NCBI GenBank assembly: GCA_002428215.1
Contig: DIUI01000032.1
Coordinates: 1-30,582, forward strand
DNA length: 30,582 nucleotides
Reading direction: 5' to 3'
Source of the DNA: Prolixibacteraceae bacterium UBA6162
GTDB lineage: Bacteria; Bacteroidota; Bacteroidia; Bacteroidales; Prolixibacteraceae
The notes under the pieces were generated by a model that saw only the letters and a program-made list of their open reading frames with translations, was not told where the DNA came from and did not search any database. The number at the start of each line of letters is the position of its first letter. Positions within the stretch are counted from its first letter, which is position 1. Of the stretch, positions 24,855-30,582 are shown one piece after another. A program made the translations under genes and the position numbers.

Positions 24855-26330
24855 TTAATTGCCGGTCATAAGCTTGTTGATATTCAACTCGCTGGTTGGA
24901 ATAGGCCAGATATATGTTGGACTATTCGGCAATACGGAAGAGACATTTCCAATAGAAGCACTCTTACCTGGAATGGTAGCAAGTGTGCGCATCAGATCCA
25001 TGTTGCGGATTCCCTCTCCAAGGAACTCAATGTTCCTTTCATTCATTACTGCATCCCGGAATGATGCTACGGTTGGAAAATCAGCCAAAGTATAGGCACC
25101 GTCAGGATAAGAACGTATACGGACAGCGTTCAATAAGTCAACAGCACGTTGTGTTACCGAATTACCACCTCTAACGATCGCTTCAGCCAGATTCAATAAT
25201 ACTTCCGCGTATCTGATTACTGGAGCATAATCAGCCTGAATCGTAAAGTTGGGATATTTACCAACATAATACACAGTGCCCCCAGCAACAGTTCCGGTAA
25301 CAAAGAGCTTTCTACGGGCATCATCAGCATTCAGATTTTTGAAAGCATCGGCATTCACATTGATATAATATGACTCCGCTGAACTTGGATGATGGTAGTG
25401 CGCTAAAGTGTTTTGCGTACCAGCAAGGTTAGTGGCAGTAAACGGCATAGAAAAGATGGATTCGACCGTTGTATAGGGTGATGCAAATACCGCAGCAAAA
25501 GAGGTTGCCAAGGCATTGGAGACACCACTAGGTGCACTGAATGGAGCAGCCTGTGAAACAATTTTATTGGCTTCTGTTTGTACCTGAGCGAAATTGTTCA
25601 TATGCAGAAGAACCCGGGTTTTAAAAGCAATAATGGTATTCCGGTGTATACGTGTAGTATTAAGTAATGCAGAGCCATGGTTGATAGTAGCCAACCCCTC
25701 GGCTGCATTTAAGTCATTCAATATCTGTGCATAAACCTCTGCAACGGTGCTTCTTGCCATATCATTCTCTTCACCGGTTTTATAAGCCCTTAAACGAAGT
25801 GGCAAACCAGGACTTGCACCATTATCTTTGTTATAAGGATGAGCATAGAGCTGAACCAAAGAGAAATAGGAAATTGCCCTTAGTGCAAGTGCTTCACTTT
25901 TATACTGATTGTATTCTGCTTCAGTAATAATACCACTTAGGCCACCTGAAGTCCATTTAGCTTCAAGTCCCTCCATAAAAAGGTTAATGGCATTAACTGA
26001 TGCATACACAAAGCCCCAAAGGTTCTGAACCTCATTGGTAGAGCTTACAACAGTATGGTTCCAGGTAGCATAGTTGGTTACAAGGTTGGTACTTTTAGGA
26101 ATAAAATTATCGGCGCGTACATCATGGTAAACGAAATATCTTCCACCAAGAAATCCGCCATTTTTCATAAAAGCATACATACCGTTCACCTGTCCGACAA
26201 TTCGGTCTTTGGAGTCGAATGCCTGCAATTCACCCAGAGATGTCTGGGGAACGGGTGTGAGATAATCTGTTGAACAGGCTCCCAACACCAGCAGCATCAC
26301 AATTATTGATCCTTTAAATATGTTTTTCAT
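24855..26330 (-). CDS. SusD/RagB-family outer-membrane nutrient-binding lipoprotein
   Basis: SusD proteins cap the SusC channel and bind glycans or other nutrients at the cell surface. This 491-residue protein has a lipobox VLGAC (Cys19), followed by STDYLTPVPQTSLGE, typical of mature SusD N-termini. Helical TPR-like parts (KSEALALRAISYFSLVQLYAHPY, then STVAEVYAQILNDLNAAE) and the conserved C-terminal run VIRYAEVLLNLAEAIV, MNERNIEFLGEGIRNMDLMR and YIWPIPTSELNIN confirm the family. It starts 20 bases after the SusC stop and ends before a strong terminator, so it is the last gene of the pair. The nutrient cannot be told, since no hydrolase is adjacent. Confidence 0.95.
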   Translation of the reverse strand: MKNIFKGSIIVMLLVLGACSTDYLTPVPQTSLGELQAFDSKDRIVGQVNGMYAFMKNGGFLGGRYFVYHDVRADNFIPKSTNLVTNYATWNHTVVSSTNEVQNLWGFVYASVNAINLFMEGLEAKWTSGGLSGIITEAEYNQYKSEALALRAISYFSLVQLYAHPYNKDNGASPGLPLRLRAYKTGEENDMARSTVAEVYAQILNDLNAAEGLATINHGSALLNTTRIHRNTIIAFKTRVLLHMNNFAQVQTEANKIVSQAAPFSAPSGVSNALATSFAAVFASPYTTVESIFSMPFTATNLAGTQNTLAHYHHPSSAESYYINVNADAFKNLNADDARRKLFVTGTVAGGTVYYVGKYPNFTIQADYAPVIRYAEVLLNLAEAIVRGGNSVTQRAVDLLNAVRIRSYPDGAYTLADFPTVASFRDAVMNERNIEFLGEGIRNMDLMRTLATIPGKSASIGNVSSVLPNSPTYIWPIPTSELNINKLMTGN

Positions 26331-26350
26331 ATCGTGATAAATTTTAGCTG

Positions 26351-29300
26351 TTAGAATGAAAGATTTACACCAAAAGCATAGGTTCTCGCTTGCGGTGCAG
26401 TATTTCTGTCAACACCCGGTGTCAGGTTACTGTTACCATTTGATGAGACCTCGGGGTCTGAACCGGAATAACCAGTAAGAACAAAGGCGTTGTATACCTG
26501 AGTGTACAACCGTATTCGATCGATACCCAGACCTGAAGGAAGTTTGCCGAAGGTATAACCTGCAGAAAGATTACGAACTTTCATATAGTCACCCTTTTCT
26601 ACGTTCTCCGATATTACAAGAGAAGATCCATTCGAAACGTTGTCATTAAACACAGGTTTTGGAATATTGGTTATGTCACCAGGATTTTTCCAGGCATTTT
26701 CGTACACCTCAACTGTGTTGTTCCACCAGCGTTGGTCTCTGAGGCCAGCTTTTGAACCATTATAGATTTCAAATCCAAGAGCAAATGTAAGACCAACCGA
26801 CAGATCAAAGTTTTTGAAGGTAAATGAATTATCGAATCCACCATAAACCGTTGGAATAGCTGAGCCCAGGATTTTACCATCACTATTGAGTACTATAGCA
26901 GGAGCAGCCTGTCCGTTGTCACGATAGGTCCAACGGGTTGCAGCAGGATTATCAAGCGCAAATAGTACTTCACGACCCTGCCCGTTAACAAAAATTCTTC
27001 GGCCGGTTTGGGGATCCACACCTCTGGTTTCAATTCCAAAGATGCTACCGACCGGTTGCCCAACCACAGTACGGTTTGTAGTTTCCAAACCTGCAGTTAT
27101 ACCAACCACTTCGGTTACTCCGGGAGCAAGTTCAGTAACCTCATTTTTGAGTGTACTTATGTTGAAATTGGTTGTCCAGGTAAAATCGCGTTTGGTAATA
27201 TTGTAACTCACCAGCGATAACTCGAGACCAGTATTGTACATAGATCCAACGTTCATCGGAATCACGTTGCCGGGAATCCCTTTCGATGGAGACTGGGGTA
27301 CACTTAAAATCAAATCGTTGATATCGTTATAGAACCAATTGAGGTCAAGCTGGATGCGGTCTTTCAGCATACCAAAACTCAATCCAATGTCATATTTATC
27401 ACTGGTTTCCCATTGCAAATCGGGATTACCGGCCTGAGTAAACACCCAAGTAGGTGCAGCACCATATACACCTGATCCATAAAGGAATAGTGAGGAGTAA
27501 GAACCGATACCACCCATATTACCCACTTTACCGTAACTGGCTTTGAGTCTTAAATCTGAGAATAAATTCCCTAAAGTTCCTTCCTTAACAAAATTCTCCT
27601 CAGAGATGTTCCACATCAATGAAGAACCTCCAAAAAGTCCATATTTTTTGCCTTCGGCCAGACCGGAATAACCATCGTTACGCAAACTTGCTTCGAAATA
27701 GTATTTTCGAGCATAATTTAGATTTATCCTGCCAAAAGAGGATACGAAATAATTTTCATACTGTCCGCCACCACCCATAACGGCGGTTACCCATGAGCCC
27801 TGATAAGTAGTAAAGAATGGATCGGCAACGTTTTGTTTACCTCCCCACCATGAATCGCCCATGGTATATTGTTCTTCAGTACCTACAAGCAATCCAAGGT
27901 TAATTTTTTCAGCAAAAGTTGCCTGATAGTCTACAGTATTGGTCCAAGTCCAACGATTGAGCCTATTCAAATCATTCCAAGCATAACCATTGGAAGCAAA
28001 ACTATCGCCTGTTAATCCTGTCTGGAAAGTTTTGGTTTCAACCACTAGACGATCGAGTCCATATACAGATTTGAATGTGAGTCCTTTGAAAGGCTCGACA
28101 GTGATATGAAAATTTCCAACAATCCTATCGTTCTGTGCAGTAAACTTATTTAAATCAAACACTGGAACAGGGTTGTAGTAACCATAGTTAGGAACCGGGG
28201 TTTGACCCATATTTCCAATTGCTGAACCTGAGAGGTTATATGAACCATCGGGAAGGTATGGACCAAGGTTAGGTGGCAATACAAAAGCAAGTCGAGCAGC
28301 CCCGGCGGTATTGAATGCCTGTCCGGACAATGAACCAGTATTTGGTGCCTGGGAGTTCGACTGGGTAATGGTAATGTTAGAACCTACTTTAATGTATTGA
28401 TTGATCTTATGTTCGAGGTTCAGTCGAGCATTTTCCCTGGCAAAACTATTCTTTTGGACAATACCCTCCTGATCTGAAATTCCCAATGAAAGATAATAAG
28501 AAGTTGCTGCTGTTGCACCAGATATTGAAAAAGAGTGTTGATGCTGAAATCCTGTCCTGTAGATATAATCTGCCCAGTTGGTATCGAGGGGCCCATCAGG
28601 ACCATTAGGCTGAGTAAATCTCGCCGTACTTCCAGCATTTGCCAATGCAAGGTTTTTGTGCTCTAAGTACTGCTGAACATTCATCATTTCAAACAAGCGA
28701 TAGGGCTGTGTATATCCAAAGTAACCATCATAGCTTACCTTGGGCTTTAAGGTTGATCCCCTTTTCGTTGTTATTAGAATTACACCATTGGCTGCCCTTG
28801 ATCCATAAATAGCTGTCGCAGAAGCATCTTTGAGAACATCCATCGATAAAATATCATTCGGATTAATATCGGCAAGCGCATTCGAAGCAGCACTGTTGGC
28901 AGAAACATCACCAGTAAAGATGGGAACACCATCAACCACAATGAGGGGATAGGAACTCGATGAAATGGAGTTGAAACCACGCACTCTAATTACAGGTGGA
29001 TTCCCCAAAACACCATTGGGAACTGTTATCATAACACCACTTGCCTTACCCTGTAAAGCCTGGTCAAACGATTGCACAGGAATCAGCTTGATGTCGTCGC
29101 CTTTAACAGAAGCTATGGCCCCAGCAACATCACGCTTTTGCTGCACACCATATCCTACTACAACAACTTCATCAACTGCGAATACGTCGACCTGCAGTAC
29201 CACATCGATATTGGTCCGATTTTCAAGGGCTACTTCTGCTGTGCGGTATCCAACAAAACTGTACATAAGTGTACGCGCATCGGCACCAACCTGCAAGGTA

Positions 29301-29482
29301 TAATTACCTTCCAAATTCGTAACTGTTCCCTGACTAGTACCCTTAACAATCACTGAAACTCCCGGTATAGGTGAATTGTCATCAGACGACACTACCTTAC
29401 CGGTAATGGTTCTCGTCTGTGCATATGCACCGGATATACCCAAGAGAAAAAAGCTCAGAAAAAGAAAGACAACTTTTTTCAT
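26351..29482 (-). CDS. SusC/RagA-family TonB-linked outer-membrane transporter
   Basis: This 1043-residue transporter forms the outer-membrane channel for the SusD lipoprotein. A signal peptide ends at AYAQ (22). A carboxypeptidase-like domain follows (about 25-105; TITGKVVSSDDNSPIPGVSV), then the SusC-type TonB box DEVVVVGYGVQQKRD, a plug (about 120-235; PLIVVDGVPIFTGD, then LKDASATAIYGSRAANGVILITTKRG), and a barrel ending in ARTYAFGVNLSF. There is no N-terminal STN domain, so it is not the transducer type that signals to an anti-sigma factor. The ATG at 29482 starts the signal peptide; an in-frame upstream start lies in the leader. A ROK-family gene lies upstream on the same strand. Confidence 0.96.
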   Translation of the reverse strand: MKKVVFLFLSFFLLGISGAYAQTRTITGKVVSSDDNSPIPGVSVIVKGTSQGTVTNLEGNYTLQVGADARTLMYSFVGYRTAEVALENRTNIDVVLQVDVFAVDEVVVVGYGVQQKRDVAGAIASVKGDDIKLIPVQSFDQALQGKASGVMITVPNGVLGNPPVIRVRGFNSISSSSYPLIVVDGVPIFTGDVSANSAASNALADINPNDILSMDVLKDASATAIYGSRAANGVILITTKRGSTLKPKVSYDGYFGYTQPYRLFEMMNVQQYLEHKNLALANAGSTARFTQPNGPDGPLDTNWADYIYRTGFQHQHSFSISGATAATSYYLSLGISDQEGIVQKNSFARENARLNLEHKINQYIKVGSNITITQSNSQAPNTGSLSGQAFNTAGAARLAFVLPPNLGPYLPDGSYNLSGSAIGNMGQTPVPNYGYYNPVPVFDLNKFTAQNDRIVGNFHITVEPFKGLTFKSVYGLDRLVVETKTFQTGLTGDSFASNGYAWNDLNRLNRWTWTNTVDYQATFAEKINLGLLVGTEEQYTMGDSWWGGKQNVADPFFTTYQGSWVTAVMGGGGQYENYFVSSFGRINLNYARKYYFEASLRNDGYSGLAEGKKYGLFGGSSLMWNISEENFVKEGTLGNLFSDLRLKASYGKVGNMGGIGSYSSLFLYGSGVYGAAPTWVFTQAGNPDLQWETSDKYDIGLSFGMLKDRIQLDLNWFYNDINDLILSVPQSPSKGIPGNVIPMNVGSMYNTGLELSLVSYNITKRDFTWTTNFNISTLKNEVTELAPGVTEVVGITAGLETTNRTVVGQPVGSIFGIETRGVDPQTGRRIFVNGQGREVLFALDNPAATRWTYRDNGQAAPAIVLNSDGKILGSAIPTVYGGFDNSFTFKNFDLSVGLTFALGFEIYNGSKAGLRDQRWWNNTVEVYENAWKNPGDITNIPKPVFNDNVSNGSSLVISENVEKGDYMKVRNLSAGYTFGKLPSGLGIDRIRLYTQVYNAFVLTGYSGSDPEVSSNGNSNLTPGVDRNTAPQARTYAFGVNLSF

Positions 29483-29902
29483 AGATACATTTTTTAAGTT
29501 TATAAAATTTGAATTTGAATCAACAGAAAAACACAATAGTAGAATAGACCATCCTACAATCGTGCGCTTTAAGATTTGTTAACAAATTTAGCAAAGTAGA
29601 TATTATACGATACTATTTATTGTTAAATAATATAGAATTTATTTTGGTGCAGGAATATTAGAACCATGCCTACATCTATTCAAACTCAATATACTACATG
29701 TCAACTACTTGTAAAATTGATGATCAAAGCTTAGTTGAACCAAACTGCGGCCATATTTTTAAAATCGGCTGAAAACAGGCGTAAAACAAGGCAGTTTCTT
29801 GCCAATTTCCGGGCACTGAAACTACAAATTCAAGTAGCGACAACAGCTGTTCGTCGGAATTAAAATTGAATTGGTATTTTCGATTTAAACCGGCCAGTTT
29901 GC
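29483..29902. other. 420-base region between ROK gene and susC-like gene, with promoter elements
   Basis: No gene is visible. Moving upstream of the susC start it holds the leader, the -7 box and palindrome at 29574-29590, and an A/T-rich stretch to about 29660. Near the ROK stop lies an imperfect palindrome with core AACAGCTGTT (29842-29851) flanked by GAC and cGTC. No terminator with a proper T tract was found after the ROK gene. Confidence 0.45.
29574..29590 (-). promoter_or_regulatory. susC -7 box overlapping a 14-base palindrome
   Basis: On the minus strand TAAATTTG (29583-29590) fits TAnnTTTG. The perfect palindrome ATTTGTTAACAAAT (29574-29587) overlaps its 3' half and the expected start site, where a repressor would act. 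The leader to the ATG is about 95 bases. An overlapping TACTTTG lies just upstream as an alternative box. No TTG is found at the usual spacing. Confidence 0.4.
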
Positions 29903-30582
29903 TTATAATTTTAAAGAAGCTGCGCCTATGAGGGCCATATCTTCATTGTCGGAGGTTTCGATTACCAAGCGATTGAGGTAGCGTGGATAAGCAAAATTTT
30001 CGTCCAGAAAATCGATGATTACATCCACAAAATAGCGGCTTGCAATGCTGAGTGGACCTCCTATAACAATGGCCTCCGGAGCAAGTGCATAAAGTATATT
30101 GGCTACCGTTTTCCCCAGGTGCATGCCATACTCTTCAAGCAGTCGGAGTGCGACAGGATCGCCAAGAGAGGCACGTTTCACTACCAGTTGAAAATCTAAA
30201 TTTTTATCGGTAAAGTACTGTCGTGATAAAAAAGCATCAACGTTCCGGTCGCGGTAAAAAAGTTGACCGAAAGCACCGGCAATGGCCAGTTGGCCTGAAT
30301 AGAGCGCATTGTTAATAATTATGCCAGCCGAGACCTGATGATCCAGCCAAAGTCCAACAAAATTTCCATAACCTTTGCCTTTGCCCGAAAGTTTCTCGCC
30401 CCACACATAGCAGTTGGAAAGGTTGTTAACCTCAACGGGTTTATTAAAATATTCCGAAACCAAATCGACCAGAGGAACACTGTCCCAACCTGGAAAATCA
30501 GGGATTTCAACGTCCGACTGACCCGATAGATCGACCATTCCGGGAACACCAATCCCTATGCTGGTAACTCCTGAATCAAACA
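29903..30582 (-). CDS. ROK-family sugar kinase or NagC/Mlc-type regulator, 5' end outside window
   Basis: The frame is open to the window edge, so the N-terminus is missing and an HTH domain can be neither shown nor excluded. The visible 226 residues have the ROK core: TSIGIGVPGMVD at the start, NNLSNCYVWGE, GYGNFVGLWLDHQVSAGIIINNALYSGQ (the nucleotide/sugar region), and a C-terminal KTVANILYALAPEAIVIGGPLS. The family zinc site, normally a GHxxV histidine plus CxCGxxGC, is absent: here the stretch reads GAFGQLFYRDRNVDAFLSRQ with no histidine or cysteine. Position upstream of the SusC/SusD pair on the same strand fits a sugar-responsive regulator or kinase for that uptake system, but this is inference. 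Confidence 0.85.
   Translation of the reverse strand, partial: FDSGVTSIGIGVPGMVDLSGQSDVEIPDFPGWDSVPLVDLVSEYFNKPVEVNNLSNCYVWGEKLSGKGKGYGNFVGLWLDHQVSAGIIINNALYSGQLAIAGAFGQLFYRDRNVDAFLSRQYFTDKNLDFQLVVKRASLGDPVALRLLEEYGMHLGKTVANILYALAPEAIVIGGPLSIASRYFVDVIIDFLDENFAYPRYLNRLVIETSDNEDMALIGAASLKL

Noticed and set aside
29839..29855. Imperfect palindrome around AACAGCTGTT after the ROK stop
   Set aside because: It is far from the susC start site, has no repeat elsewhere in the window, and could be chance.

Overview
The window comes from a Bacteroidota chromosome, probably of Bacteroidales type. The evidence is a SusC/SusD pair, a second TonB-dependent receptor with a carboxypeptidase-like N-terminal domain, the long IspG form with a central insert, a GldA-type ABC ATPase, promoters fitting TTG-N21-TAnnTTTG, and start codons without Shine-Dalgarno sequences. 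Coding content is continuous and mostly housekeeping or cell-envelope. I saw no insertion sequence, phage gene, CRISPR array or integrase.

Layout. 1-1179 is the 3' part of an S41 C-terminal processing peptidase, convergent with nadA (1186-2169). Two envelope proteins on the minus strand follow: an MG2-like / carboxypeptidase-like / TonB-plug protein with no barrel (2403-4985), and an STN / two-lobed aspartyl protease / PDZ protein (5144-6706). After a tRNA-Leu(CAA) with a strong terminator comes a minus-strand cell-wall cluster, 10963 down to 7497: a helical lipoprotein, two L,D-transpeptidase-fold enzymes of different active-site type, and an unknown single-pass membrane protein. An ECF sigma factor is divergent from the lipoprotein and is followed by a PepSY-like protein with no signal peptide. 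A secreted GH42 enzyme, ispD, a DUF2461 protein, a Tat-exported aldo/keto reductase, metK, gldA and ispG follow. Downstream of ispG are a NikR-family regulator, a clear operator-like inverted repeat, and a TonB-dependent receptor. The window ends with a SusC/SusD pair and a ROK-family protein cut by the window edge.

How the genes work together. ispD and ispG both serve the MEP isoprenoid pathway but lie in separate units. The NikR-like gene, the operator GTAACA-N16-TGTTAC and the receptor form a self-evident regulatory unit. The operator has the same geometry as the E. coli nik operator, yet the regulator has lost three of the four nickel ligands. The lipoprotein and the first transpeptidase share a helical motif, which suggests a lipoprotein-to-peptidoglycan tethering system. 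The two envelope proteins at 2403-6706 carry, on neighbouring genes, the STN and plug modules normally found together in TonB-dependent transducers. These three are the main candidates for undescribed biology. Everything is read by eye from sequence, and no database search was run.
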